From Lunularia cruciata (lineage: Eukaryota > Streptophyta > Marchantiopsida > Lunulariales > Lunulariaceae): a DNA stretch of 64,000 bases. Shown here piece by piece: positions 33,457 through 47,413 of the stretch. How positions within the stretch are numbered: the first letter of the stretch is position 1; every line of letters begins with the position of its first letter. The position numbers were made by a program, and so were the translations under genes. Location: assembly GCA_948567375.1 (NCBI GenBank), contig OX419759.1, positions 63,527,493 through 63,591,492 of the forward strand, in the 5' to 3' direction. The notes beneath the pieces are model-generated. The model was not told the DNA's origin, did no database searches, and worked only from the letters and a program-made list of their open reading frames with translations.

Positions 33457-36400
33457 GTGTTGTCCTCTTAAGAGGCTTGTAATACTTCAAATATATTATC
33501 TCCTCTTTGTCATCCCACGAGCTCAGAATCCTTCTATCTGTTGGGTTACAAACTTTCATTTGTGTTTTTTTCTTGGGGACTGACCATCAATTAATGATTT
33601 GTACATAAAGTACTGATTTAACATACACAACGAGTCTGATGATCACATTCTTAGGATACTTAAATGTATTCTTTAGAAAAGAATAGTTAATTCTTATGAA
33701 ATTCCCTTGAAGTGCTTACATTCTCGGGAAATGCACGATAGAACTCCATTGCAAACTTTCTTGACTTGGATGCTCTTGCATCCAAGTCCCCTAGCTGTTA
33801 TTGAGCTATGTTGTTGAAGATGCAATCTAAATGGATGCAAAAGGGGACGGGTAGCTTGAACTTGAAACCAACGTGATACGTACGGTATCGTGGACTACTG
33901 AAACTACCATCAAGAATTTGGTCCAATTGCATATCCTGCAGATCCCTAAGGTCCTTAGAGTGGAATACTAACTTTACTTATACCACAATTTATTAGTACT
34001 TCCAAGGTCCTCCAATTTGGAAGTTCCCAGTTCCCATAACTCCTTGAGGGAGTCTCTACGAGTTTCATCCATCAATCCATCGCCACCCAAAACGTATTTT
34101 GCATCAGAATTCTGGAAATAGATACCATCATTTTCTGCTTTCCACATCACCATAAGCTGAATTGGATAATCAAATATCTTGAGAGAGGAAATATGCTTCG
34201 GGTTTGCAATTCCCCCGTGTTGAAATCACAGATCTATTGCACGAGATTCTTTCCCAACCACAACGGGTCCCAAATCAAAGTTGTCTTTGGTCGGATCAAG
34301 ACATTGATAGGTACATCAAGAGAGATAGTATGCCGCTGGTTGATGCTGGTTGACGCTCATTGCCGTGGGTAGTTGCTTGATAGCGCAAGGTGATTTTGCA
34401 TCCAAATGTGAACCTACATTGTAATCAGGATTTTGCTAAATTTTTGTTGCCCTTTTGGAGTAAAATTCTTTGATCTTCAATTAATTTCTTGGTTGCCGTA
34501 AGATGATGCAAATCATTTTCCATAACTTGCGCTATCTCCCTCACCACACTAATATATATGGATATGAACCAACACACCAATTGCAAAACTACAAAACCCA
34601 CCGGTTTAGTTTACTGACAAGAGCATTTACACAACATTTGCATTTGCAGATGGTAAATTTGAATTTGAATAGTTGAGAGCGGCATTTTGGATCTGCCAAA
34701 AAATTTCATAAATGCCACTTTAAGTATCACCCACCAGAAAAACATGGCAACTCTCTCAAGGAGCCACATCATCTCTTTTGACAGTCATTTATTTCACTAC
34801 GGAACTCCTAAACATATGTAGTATAGCGTCTGATTTTTATAAATGAATGCAAATTGCATGTGATGTACCGTATAATAATTTATGAAGCGTTCATTTATTA
34901 GCACCTCATCTCCCTACAGAGTTCACTAAAAATAGTTACAAAGTTTGTTATTTATCCCATAGACATCCGTCAAACCTATTTTTGAAACCCCTGGTGTTGC
35001 AAGTGTTAAATGTTCAATTTAGTGGATCTAGTGTCAGTTATGTTACAAAAGTGATTGTTCCTTATGTCGGGAACGGCTGAAAGCACTTATTTATCACTCT
35101 AAACAGCAGGATTGAAATTGATATCATCAATGAAGTTTCTATCAGATAGTGGGATGAACAACAGCACATCTCAACTTTGTCTATTGGCATCAGAATGGTT
35201 TAGCAGTGCAATTTTTGGTACATCCTTGATTTGACCGACTTCTTCGGGTAAAATAAGTTTTCCCATAGAATTAAAAATTTTACGGGTGATGAAAGTCTCC
35301 GGAGCACTTACTTCTGATTAAATTAAGGCTTGGATTCTAGAGAGGATTAATATTAAGGAAACATCTTACAAATTGATATTAGGTCTATGCATGGAAAAGA
35401 AAAAAGAGGTGTCAGATATTTTTCTAGGGGATTTCATAAAATTCCCCTTAAAAATGTAAGTTTTTAATGGATAATAAAGCTTTGGGACCATACAATTCTG
35501 ATTACATTAGAGGGGTCAGTTTAAAGTTGACTGATATTTATAGATATTTAATGATATCCATAAAATAATTTATGGACAAGCATATAGAAGAATTGATAAG
35601 TAAAGGAATGTTTATAAATTTTTAGCATTTACAAAATTGTGAGTGAATTTAAGGTCTTAAAGTTATAACAAATTGTTTAATAGACTATTTGTAACATCCA
35701 CGTGTTACCTTTTAGATTATCCATAAAAAATTTTATGGCTATGGAATTTTACTCATGAAATCCGTCTGTACTCTCATGGACGGTCCATCAAATTCTGACA
35801 GACTGTATGGAGGATTTTTCTGGATATTTACGAAACCCTTAGAAGCTAAATCGAAGATTTGTATTCTATAGATAATTACAGTAAATATTAAATAAACCAT
35901 ATGACAAATTTATATTGGGGTCTATGCATAGCATGGGAGAAAGAGATGACAATGATACGAGTAGACAAGAAATGCTTTAATTAATAATTTTATCAAAATT
36001 TTACTAAATTACTATGACCCATAAAAATTTAGGGTTCACAATTCGGTTTATGACACGGTTTCACTATCCATAAAAGAAGTGAAGGATTCCAATATTTTAA
36101 TTCATCTATAAATTTCTTATGGATATTTATGGATATGCATAAAATCATTTTTAAACTCCAATGTGTCAAATGTAGAGTTTTGAATAAAAAATAAATAACA
36201 ACATTTTAAGTTAACATCTCAACCGATATATACAATTGAATTCCTTGGGCACCCAATTCACACTCCACTTTGACCCAAGCACATCCCACTATGGACCCGA
36301 GCAAAACCTATGCAATTGAATGCAAGTAGATATAGGCAATCTAGCGCTCGGAAAAACAAATGGAATCACGTTTCCGATTTCCTTTTATTAACGAATTTAC

Positions 36401-36869
36401 AAGCCCTCGATCTCTCATTTGATTAATGAATTTACAAATCTCAATGAAAAATGTCGGATGATATTTGTTCATATCACGCACTACCACACAAAATTCTGAA
36501 CTACTATTACAACATGACGGTTCAAAAAGGGTTACAAGTACTTGTAAAATTCTGATAAAAAGTTTTATGGGAAGTTTAATACTCTGCAAGAATGCATAAT
36601 TGAGCCATTAGAATATTACGCGCAATCTCCTCACCTTGTAAAGTTGTTGTAGGGTGTCACTTTTTTCATGATGCGTAAAATTGTAAGAGATTATGAATGA
36701 CCCGTAAAACTTATTGCGAAAGATTCGGTTGAAAGGTTTTACAGATAAAAATTCATAGATCCTGTCAAAATTTTACGGATACAATAGGGGCTTTCAAATT
36801 TAGCTTGTTGGGAACACCCGAATGAATCTATAAACTAATTTATAAAGTAATTTATGGGTAGACTTAAAA

Positions 36870-37010
36870 ATGTATGGGTAGTGTGCAGTGTACATAAAGG
36901 TTTTATGGGGAAATGTATGTAGTCGGATTGTAAAAATTGTATGGGTAGCGGGCAGAGTACATAAAGGTTTATGGGGTAATGTATGTAGTATGAAATATCA
37001 TATGGGTATT
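36870..37010. repeat. Tandem pair of about 75 bp
   Basis: Two copies share GTATGGGTAG..GCAG.GTACATAAAGG and ATGTATGTAGT, starting near 36873 and 36947. Confidence 0.75.
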
Positions 37011-37544
37011 TGAAAACATGTCTAATAGCTTTTTACAGGTTACAGGTGATCTGGTCAAGTCCAGTGATATTAAATTAACAAACATTTGATTTAATTTAAC
37101 TGTAAATTTTCAAAATCGAATTTGTTACTGGGCCATTATTTTTAAACCAACCCCTGGGTAACTATAAAATAGTATATGGATTTCAACCCCAATATCCATA
37201 TAATTTAGAAAATCTAGAGTTTGAAAACCCCCGCTTATTAATACATCCACCTCTTTTACAAGTTCCCATAAAATATTTTATGAATTCTTACATATACCAT
37301 TCCAAGACCCATAAATTTTGTTATTGAAATTTTACTTTTAATTTTAAGATATTTAAGATAATTAAAATAATTTTAAATATATTTAAGATAATAAAATTTA
37401 AATTTAAATTTAAATAAAAGTAAATTTTCTTTAAATTTAAACCTTTAAATTGAATATATTTAAAATTAGACACATTCATACCTATGATTACAAGGCCGAC
37501 CGCTTAGAAAAAACCAAAGGATGGGAAGACACATTCATACCTAA

Positions 37545-37735
37545 GATATCCGAGATACTTGCATAGCTCTGATATCTTAAGTGCGGACAGGGCAGCTTTC
37601 TCATATTAATACAATACTATTAAGGCCCCATTTAACTTCGTTTTAGGTCTTTTGTCTCTCCCTTGTGTGGGGTCTTCCCTATCCTTCATGTGTTCTTCCT
37701 TTAAACTCCCTTGCAAGTATCTTTTATGGTATACA
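37545..37735 (+). mobile_element. 3' tail fragment of the non-LTR element family
   Basis: This matches 23163-23290 at the end of the unit A non-LTR element, sharing TGCATAGCTC.GATATCTTA, TTTGTCTCTCCCTTGT and GGGGTCTTCCC. It is diverged and carries no coding part, as expected for a 5'-truncated insertion. Confidence 0.65.
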
Positions 37736-40403
37736 AACTCCTACCCTTTAATAAAAATTCCTTCATATTAATGTCAATATCGGTTTCATCTTCACTCCCA
37801 TATTTTAAACTAATTTATATTCCATGCATCCGTTCACTCATCAAAACTCTACTCGTGAATGTCACCTTCGACCTCTCAAATCGAGGTACTTTAATGCATG
37901 TATTTTTTGATTTCCTTTGTGAGATGCTTGTGGGTAATGAACTGCATATCTCCAATCTCACGTATAAAGGTTTGGATGTTTGCACAAATCACACCACCAA
38001 CTCTCAAATTCCCCTTCTGATTGGAGATTTGTAAATTGTCTATAAACAGCGAGAGATATCATGATATTTACTCATGTCCTGCATCACCCAAGACCATGAC
38101 GGGAATGCATGGAGTTCTAAGGGTGATGCGTGTCAACTATGTCTTGAATTCAACTTACATCTATATGAATTAAATCTTATAATCATCCATAAATTCTATA
38201 AAACATTATGGGTCACGTTTTGGATTTCCCATTAATTATCTTTAGCTACACACCTGCGCTACCATTCAAAATTCATGTCCTCTACATAAAATAATTCATA
38301 GGTTTTTATGGATACTTGGAAAACTGAAACTGAAACCTCCGCATATATTTCATAGTCTATCCATTATGTCCACAATGTGGACTTGTGGATAATATCTTAT
38401 TGTAAGTCCATCTACTATGTATCTGGAATCTGCTTTCTTGGAAACTATTTTGCGTGATGTTAACAAGGACTTTTGAATGATATAAAGGATAAACAAATCA
38501 ATTCTTCTTTTTAAGGAAAAAAACCTTTATAACCATTATAAGCAACCTTCTGAGTAGGATCAATTGTATTTAAACAATCTTCTTAACATGATAAAACAAA
38601 TTTAGATATAGAAGCAAATGAGAGCATCTATTTTGAATTTAAAAAGTATCAAATAGGCTGCCTTCTTATGCATTTCAAAAGCACTTCAAATTTTCTTTGG
38701 ATGCAAACTTTTCTTTGGATGTCATTACACACTCATGATTTAAATATTTACAGAAAATAATCTCTTGATTGACATCTACTTGCACACTCGTGTATTTGAA
38801 GATTTATGATTAATAAAATAGCACATTCTATTCACAACACAATTCATACTATCATAGCTTAAATCTCTGAAATATATAAAGCTCTGAGTATATTCATTAG
38901 CACTTGGGCTTAAAAAAAATTAAGGCAACATTTTTCAATAAATATTTTTCCATAGAACTTATAAGAAAATAATATTATATTTCTTAAAACTGGAGTTAAA
39001 ATGGAGACAAGTTAAAAGTTTAAAAAATAAATAAAAATAAAACCTGGGCTACGTAGTTAGAAATTGTGCTAACCAAAGTTTAATGTGGATAAGAATAATT
39101 AAAATACTTGGAAAAGTAAGTTAATACCATCTACTGAAATAATATTCATATAATGTTGTAAATAGTAGTGAGAAGATTATTTCATTCAGCTATTGACATG
39201 AAATTAATAATAAAAGATAGATGGAAACTGGAAAAAATTCAGATTAAAAATATATAGAATTGATTCTTATATCCTTTTATGAATCATGTCTTATTTATGT
39301 GTAAGAAACTTGAGACCTATTAACATAAGACCATGTTTTTATAAGCATGGCATATATAATAAGAAAATGATCCATACTAACTAAAATGGATATAATGGTA
39401 ACATATGTTTATATTTAACTGTAAATATTGATTTGAAAATGCCAATGATTCCTATATCTCTTGGATGAAATGTATTACCACAACAAAAGAAAAATAAGAT
39501 TCAACTGCATCAACTCATGCTCAAAACAATCATTCTTAACATAAATAACTTTGAAACATGAGATTCAATGGAATCAACTCATGCGTATACAATCATTTTT
39601 TATGCAAATAATTGATGTAAAGCTTCTATTTTGTCAAAACTGGATATAAGTCTAAAGTATCTTAATTTTTCCGTTATACATTTACTTATGAAGTGATATC
39701 TAAATATCATAAATGAGTTGCATGTCTTATATGGAGAACTAACCATTAATTTCATCAAGGTAAAATTGTAGCAATATTTATGCTTACAATGACTTTGTAA
39801 GCATCCGTGTAGAAAAGAAATTCAATATTTTAGGATTTTAAAAACTGTTCAAAGAAAAATAAAACATAAGAGATATTTATTTTTTAGTTGGTGAATTCAA
39901 AATCATTTTAAGAGATTAAAATTCAAAAGTTAAGGGTTTCAAATAAAAAAATGTCCTTATCTTGAAGGAAGTATAGATGTTTAAAGAAAATTGGTCTAGA
40001 TTAAATTTCTGGCAGGTAGATATTATTTGATTTACAAGAGTTTATTGGTGAAGGTTTTGAATCAAAAAGAGTAAAGTGTATTTTTTTCATTTTTTTTATG
40101 TTACTTAATCACACAAGAGGTTATTAGATTCTTATGTTGAGACTGTAGCTTCCACTAGTATAGATATTCTTTCAAAAATATGTAGAAGGTTTTTGCGAAA
40201 GACAAGAGCTTTATTTTTGGACACTCAAGGCTTGTGGCAGCCCATTCTTGTGCTAACCCAAGTTCACATGTCAATGTATAGAAGATGTTAATATGTTGTA
40301 AGTGCAGATGATCATCTATATGGTCTCAAGTATGATAAACAATAATTATATTTTGCCTAGCCTACGTATTAGAAATAAATCATGTTTGGATGAAAGAAGG
40401 ACC

Positions 40404-42279
40404 ATTCTAAAGAGAATCTTAAATCATATTTGGAAGAAACAAGGATCATTCTAAAGAAATAGTTTTTTAGTGGTATGCAACAAAAGTTTGAGAGAAATGG
40501 ATTAATGCATATTTTCCTTAAATACTTAGTGGCTAATGAAGATAAAATTAGGAGACTTTGAAATTAAGTGTCTGATATGTTTAAGTAATATTTGCTTAAG
40601 TTTGATTTTTTTATGCCATATAAATAGCAAATTAGGGCACAAACCTTTTCAAAATACAAAAAATAATCTTTATGTATGTGAAAAAGGAATGTGTTATTGG
40701 TATCAAATTCCAAACTATACATGACTGAGGATAAAATAGATGATAATTGTTAACTTCCTTTAGTGTTTGAAGAGTAAATGGTAAAAGGAGGTAGTTTTTA
40801 TGTATATAACTTGAATTAATATGCACCTAGTGTATTTTGTACAAGAAAAAAGATTAGTATATATTTGGCCATTTTTACTCATAAATGCTGAAATTTCATA
40901 TAAACATCTATACTTTGATATAATCATTGGATATTTGGATTCAAAGTAGAATCTGTATTGATGAGTAAATTATATGACGGTTGGAAGGAATGATTGTGAA
41001 AATGTTACTTCACAATGGTATATGAAACAAGTAACTCAAGATGATAGAAGTGCATCCACAAGTTGGGCTTGTCCTTATATAGAATAATTTTTTAATAGGT
41101 TAAGATTGACTTTTGGTTTTCTATGATTCCGTTACCATATTTAAGGAGACTTTAATGTACAATATCCTTGAGTAAACCCATCCAAGACACTTAATGGAAG
41201 AGAAGGAATAAATTTGTATAGAATTTAATAATTTTTATAATATACATGGTGAATTGAAATAATTATTTTATTCTGATAAAAATATCATTTTATTTACTTA
41301 TTTTAGATTAAAAACTATTAGTACTAAAATTTTGTTTTTTGAACTTTTTGCAAATACTATTTAGACCAAATAATTTTCCATCTCTATACATACATTGGTT
41401 TTAATCAGGAAGGTACTTTGTCAAAATGTTTCTTATAGAGGCTAGATCTGGAAAGATCCACTTTGGAGGTAATAATTTATCAAAGAAGAATAGTTTCATA
41501 TTATTAATTTTAATGAAATATTATTTATTTTAAATTTATAATTAAATAAATATTTTGGGGTAATATGATTTCATTTAGAACACCTTAGATAAGATTGTAT
41601 TGTTTTTATGAATGCAAAAAGAAGTTTAGAGAGACACTCATAGAACCAATGATTAAAAAATATTGATTGTCTTTATAATTTGTTTGTAAGTTTCTTTAGA
41701 TATCTAGGTAGAGTGACTAATGGAAAAATAAGAGTGAAGGAAAAATAAAATCTATTAATTTTTTTTTAATTTATCATACACCATCAAATTTTAAAAGGAT
41801 ATCTATAAATTGTCTTTTGACTCAATCTATGATGAAACACTAAAACATTTTGTATGTTGCAGCCAATTTTAGTGGGTATTGGGAAATACTCCATGAAATT
41901 TTACAAACTTAGGATTATCTTGTAAATTTCATTATTTCTTATTCATTGTCAAATTCAAGTTATTAGAGAAATTCAATAAATAAATCTCTAGGTCGATTAG
42001 TTTTGAGTCAATATGCTTATAGTAGAATGGCCTAATAATATTTACAACATTATATATATATATATATATTTATATATATAGCTATGCCACCATTTATCAA
42101 CTTGAAACATCAGAAAATGGAAAAATGGTTGCATTTGCTTGCGCTCTTAATTGTACTTGAAATGAATATCTAGTAAATTAATAGGAGCATTTTTTTCAAA
42201 CCAGAAATGCTCCCAATAAAATATAAAAACTTTTTAAGAATAAATAATAAATTATAAAAAAATAATTTTATAATTATTT
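40404..42279. other. AT-rich non-coding left part of unit B
   Basis: Related to 11834-14574. A (TA)n tract lies at about 42051-42080. No gene is seen. Confidence 0.6.
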
Positions 42280-42761
42280 CACTGATGATATTAGTCACAT
42301 GAATAATACAAAATATAAAAAGTAAAAAAAACTCAATTAAGATTGTGTATTGTAGATTGTGTACCACAGCATTGTCAAATTTTGAAAGTAACATAAGATA
42401 TTTATGAAGTCAACTTCATACATCTGAAGATGAAGGCAGTTATTCACTTGTCATAACTTAAGTAAAACATGGGAGTCCATGATGAATTGGTTGTCCAAAA
42501 TCCAATTTCATCATCATGCTAGACAGTGGAGTGCAAAGGAAGTTACACTTCATACTTATGGTCAACTTTTCCTTTGTGGACTTCTTATGTAAACCATCAA
42601 ATATGTTTGCCTTTATAAGCTTTTGACTCGGGCACCATGAAATCTGCTCACCAAGGATGGCTCAGATTGGAAAATAACATCATATTGCATTAAAGTTAGT
42701 TGGTATTACACAATACATAGATAAGGCTCTAGTATTTCCATCTATCTACTTATGAACAAAC
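42280..42761. repeat. Promoter-like repeat R1 in unit B (left piece)
   Basis: The counterpart of 14575-15068, cut at the same place by the antisense copia. It resumes at 46816-46850 with a small local duplication of the words around TTACTTGCCACCAACAT. Confidence 0.7.
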
Positions 42762-45700
42762 TAGTACGGACACGAATAATGAGAGCGGAGACACCAAAGA
42801 ATGGTCTCGCAACACACAAGTCCTCCACAAAAGTATTTCATCTTTGAACTCTATCAAGATGTGGCTTCCTTAGTGCTTGCACTAATTGACTCACTAGACC
42901 AATAGCGAAGCTTAGATCTGATTTAGGAAGAGTCAAATAAATCAGACTTCCTATGATCTATCTGTACATATTTGGATCAGCCAATAACTCACCACCTTTA
43001 ACCTTTGGCCTTTAACTAAACAGAAGTTGGAGAGGGGTAGAAATAGGTTTACAAGCCATCATACCAAACTCCTCTAACATGTCGAGAGGATATTGGCACT
43101 AGAGTATCCAAAGGTTATTGCCATCTTGAATAAACTCATTACCCAAGAAGTATTTGAGTTCTCCCAAGTCTTTCATGTTGAACTCTCCCTTCAATTGATC
43201 TTGTATTTGCCAATTGAGCTCTTCAATTGATCTTGTACTTGCCAAATGACATCTTGATAGCTACCAACAATGATCAAGTCATCAACATAGATGATAGAAA
43301 AAACCATACTGCCACCAACTTGTAGTTTGTACAATGAAGAATCTGAACTGCAAACTTGAAATCTAATGGATAAAAGATAGAAATTTATCTTGGCATTTCG
43401 TGTGGAGCTTGCTTAAGTCCATAAAGAGACATTTCAATAAGCAAAGTTTGTTTGGATATCTTGGATCCTCATATCCAGGTGGTTGGATCATGTAGACCTC
43501 CTCATCCAAATCTCCATCAAGGAAAGCATTGTTGAAGTCCATTTGATAGAGCTTCCACTTATTGAAAGTGGCTAATGCTTAGAGAGCACAAATCAATGGC
43601 ATCTTGGCAATAAGGTTGATAGTCTCATTAAATGAATTTTATATTATTGTGAGAAACCCTTTGCCACATCCCTTGCATGGTACCTACTCACTAAACCATC
43701 AAAATTCCTCTTGACTTTAAAAATCCACATGCAACAAATTGCCTTCTTACTAGGTGGTACATCAACCAACTCCCATGTTTGGTGGTGATGTAGGGTTGCA
43801 ACTTCAAGCTCCATGGCTTGCACCCAATCTGCATGATGCATCACTTCCACAAGAGAATTTGGTTCTCTTTCTTGTATAGCCTTTACCATATATGCATGAT
43901 GTTGGGCTAAAAACTATTCAACTTGAAAACCTCTCATTGTATATTTAACCCTTGTACTTGTCCTTTGCTATTCAGGCTAAGATGTGCTATTTGAAACCTC
44001 ATCTGAATTACTTGGAATTCCTGAACTATGTGGTTGATAGACCATTTGTTCTAGCAAAGGAGTAGAAACATTGGTGGATAAAGTAGGGAGTAAATTTCCT
44101 ATAGGTTGAGAACCTTAGACTAAAGGCCTCTCAAAAGCCTGTCTTGACCAAGGTTGAGAGTGCTCACTAGAAACACAAGTAGCACTTGAAGTAATAGCAT
44201 GTGGGACAGAAATATTACTTGGACCAATCAAAGGAGTAGAGGTAAGTGGTAAATCAGATGTGCAACTTGTAGGAGCATGATACCAGATTTTAACTCCTCA
44301 AATATAAAATCTCTATGGATAATAATTATATTAAAATCAGGATTATAACACCTATATCCTTTAGATTTGAGGCATATCCAAGAAAGACACATTTATGGGC
44401 TTTAAGATCTAGTTATTGCATCTTCTTATCAAGAACATGAACAACGCAAATACAACATCAGATTTGATAAATCAAGTTTCTTACTTGTAAAAGCTTCAAA
44501 AGGCATCATTTTGTGCATGGCTGCAGTAGGAGATAGATTCATCAAGTAAATTGCACAATTAATTGATTATGCCCAATAACACTTGTGCATTGCTTTCTCA
44601 TTGAGCATGGCTCTTGCAACTTTAGCAATATGTTGGTTCTTCCGCTCAACAACTCCATTTTGTTGAGGTGTGTAGCTCCAAGTAACTTCACGCTTGATAC
44701 CTTGCTCGTGTAGGAAGTCATCAAACTGATTTGAAATAAACTCTCCTTCTCCAAAAGAATGTGGATGTAGGATATTATAACCACATTGCTTCTCCATAGG
44801 CTACTTGAATGTTTGGAAAACTGAAAGGATACCTGATTTAGCTTTTAGAAAGTAGATCCACATATATCTTGAAACATTGTCAATAGATGAGACAAAATAT
44901 TTAGAGCATGTTAAACTCTTTCTGAAGCAGTCCATATGTTGGTGTGGATCAATCCTAACACCTTGGGAGCCCTTGTTCCCTTTTTTCCTTGATGCTGAAA
45001 GGGTTATCTAGCTTGCTTATCAAATTGACAAATCTCACAAACCCCTATAGTCAAAGGATCAGAAAATATTGGAAGCTCCGTAACCAGATCTGAGGTAGGT
45101 AACACCTTTAGTCTTTGTAGGTTCATGTGAAACACTCTTTTATATCACATCTCAAGATCTGAAAATCAGTCGAGCCATGAATAAACATAGGATTCTGATT
45201 TGTAATAATTGGAATCTTGATGTATAATTTAAACATCCTCCCAGTTTTAAATCCAAGTTTGCATCCTATGGGCATGGCAAATTTCTCATACTTGTCCACA
45301 AACACAGTACCTTGGTTAAATGAAACAAAACCTGAAAACCCTTCTTAATAATCTGACCAACAAAAAATAAGTTCTTGGTGATTGTAGGAACGTGAAGGAC
45401 TTCTCCTAAACCACTAAAATTGGCAATGGAAATGAGAGAGGGATAGTGCTTGCATGAGTAATAATATGTTCAGTATTATCATCACCCTTATTCAAAGACA
45501 ATAATTCAGATAATGGCACTTTAGAACTAAAGCACCCTAAGTCTATGAACCAGTCTTCTTCACTCTTGATCATCAATGCAGCAGTGTGCATCATCATTAA
45601 TAGATGATCTTACAAGTATGAATCCTTCTCCATAAGGCTTTGTTGAGGGATTTTACCAATTTGAATATCATCTTGCTTCTTGAAACAAGTCTTTCATAAT

Positions 45701-46815
45701 GAGACTTTGATTTACAGTACTTGCAAAATCTCTCTGTTGTGGATTTGCCTTGTGTTGCATAATGACTTTGTGAGGATTGAACTCTACCAACAGCACATCC
45801 GCGAAGTGAACTTCCGCGTCCTCTGCCTCTTGTATGACCTCTCACAGAAAAAAAAAACTTGATCTTGAGCAACAAGATCATTACCACCACCTTGCAGCCG
45901 CATCTCTCGAGAGACTAGCTCGGCAAATAGAGGATAAGTATCTCTAATGGCTATAGATGTCTCAAAGGTTTATACTCCTCTGGTGGACCTTGAATAGTAT
46001 GAAGAATCACATCATCATCCTCAACCCTAACTCCAATGCTATTCAGCTGCTCAACCATACACAAATTCAATGAACATAATCAGTTATACTTAAGTTGTCC
46101 TTCTTAATCTCCATTAATTGCTGCTTTAGTTGAAGCTTTCTTGCCTTTGTTGACGTTTGAATTTTCTTTTGATGCATCCCAACCTCCTAGGGAGTATCAA
46201 CACCTTGTATATAACCAGACAGTGATGGTGAAACACACAAAGAAAAGAAAGATAGTGCACAACTTGATTGGCATGTCTATTCTAATTATGGACTTTGGGA
46301 TCTGAAGGAGCACATAGAGGACAAGTTTCAACACCTGTGACAAGATCAAACAATTCTTGGCTTTTCAAGAAGGCATACATTCTATATTTCAATACAGAAT
46401 AATTGTTCTTTGCCAAGGCCTCACTTGTGATGCCACTATAAGTATCAAAAGTTTAGTACTCAAGGTATTAACTCTGAAAAATCAGATCACTTGATAATCA
46501 AGACCTTATGCAAATTTGAACTCAAAGGCTCTCACCCTCTCTCTTATGCTCTATACCATATTACGGAAATAAAATGATGAGAGGGGAGCCACCAAAGGTC
46601 ACCAAAGAATGGTCTTGGGGACACAAGTCCTACACGAATGAATATATATATATATAAGTAGAGAAGAAATACACAAATAGTCGAGTCCCTCTTCACCGGT
46701 ATTCTAAAGTGATAACTAACAAGAACTGGTCAGTAAAGAATAAAGTGTGACCAAGGATTAACTCTCCTAAGTTCACTAAGCGCAAGGAGTATTAACTTTT
46801 GATACTTCATCATCA
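42762..46815 (-). mobile_element. Antisense Ty1/copia element in unit B, orthologous to 15069-19022
   Basis: It has the same target CAAAC on both sides (42757-42761 and 46816-46820) as the unit A copy. On the minus strand one reads a gag and CCHC region (45890-45597), the protease-type motif DWFIDLGC near 45545-45570, an integrase piece with TPQQNGVVERKNQHIAK near 44640-44690, and the RT start MELEVATLHHHQTWELVDVP near 43750-43815. Stops and indels break all frames. A microsatellite (AT)n lies near 46642 in the LTR. Confidence 0.85.
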
Positions 46816-46849
46816 CAAACATCCAAATTACTTGTCACCAACATCTTGC

Positions 46850-47413
46850 CATTACTTGCCACCAACATTTCTAGCAATAATTTTATAATTCTGATGACAT
46901 TATCACACGAATAATATAAACAAGAAAAATTAAAGAACTCCTTAAATTTGTGCATAGTGAACCACTGAAATCTCATAAATTTAAAGTACCCTAAGATATT
47001 TATGAAGTCAATCGAATCTGGAAACAAAGACAGCTTTTCAACAGTAGAATAGTAAGTAGAACGCGGGTTCGGAACCCCATTTTCGTCGTCATGCCAGACG
47101 GTGGAGTGCAAAGGAAGTTACACCTCATACAAAATGCTGGCCTCATGGCTAGTTTTTCCTTTGTGGACTTCTTATGTAAGCCATCGCACATGTATGCCTT
47201 TGTAAGCCTTGAGACTCTTTGCACTCTGAAATCTGCTCAACAAGGATAGCTCCGATTGGAAGATAACATCGGATTGCGTGACAATTTAGTTAGTATTACA
47301 TGATACATAGATGAGGCACTACTACTTCCACTTAGTTGCGTAGGAGCAAACATCCAGTTACTTGCCACCAACATTCTTGCCCTCAGAATCTTTCGATTTA
47401 TATTGTTTCGGTG
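46850..47413 (+). promoter_or_regulatory. Intact promoter-like repeat R2 upstream of copy B
   Basis: The uninterrupted form of R2. It ends directly at the ATG of the membrane-protein gene and contains GGAGTGCAAAGGAAGTTACA near 47101-47120. It probably includes the promoter and 5' untranslated region, but I cannot place a transcription start. Confidence 0.4.

Larger units (their letters stand above)
32616..34991. mobile_element. Insertion with short terminal inverted repeats (non-autonomous DNA transposon?)
   Basis: The block is present in unit A and absent from unit B at 60196/60197. Its left end, GGGGGTTTCAGAAATAG (32618-32634), is nearly the reverse complement of its right end near 34968-34990 (CTATTTTTGAAACCCC). 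No transposase-like frame is present. Inside are a perfect 69 bp tandem pair, two minisatellites and about 1.4 kb with no recognised content. The target duplication is unclear. The left end recurs at 63961. Confidence 0.6.
11834..35215 (+). other. Unit A of a large direct segmental duplication
   Basis: Homology with unit B (40404-60424) is collinear and in the same orientation. It covers the AT-rich left part, the split promoter-like repeat with its antisense copia, the membrane-protein gene, the convergent MYB terminal exon and a final 220 bp (34992-35215). Unit A differs by three insertions (about 19361-23304, 24394-29052 and 32616-34991) and by loss of most of the MYB gene. Shared insertions predate the duplication and unshared ones postdate it. 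Confidence 0.88.
35216..40403. other. AT-rich spacer between units A and B
   Basis: No gene is supported. The stretch contains recurring imperfect palindromes of the type CCATAAAATATTTATGG (for example near 35563, 35721, 37264 and 38189), a tandem pair near 36870-37010, very AT-rich simple sequence near 37328-37465, and a 3' tail of the non-LTR family near 37545-37735. Confidence 0.6.

Noticed and set aside
42051-42080. CRISPR-like or regulatory array
   Set aside because: It is a plain (TA)n microsatellite. No CRISPR array, rRNA or tRNA gene was recognised in the window.
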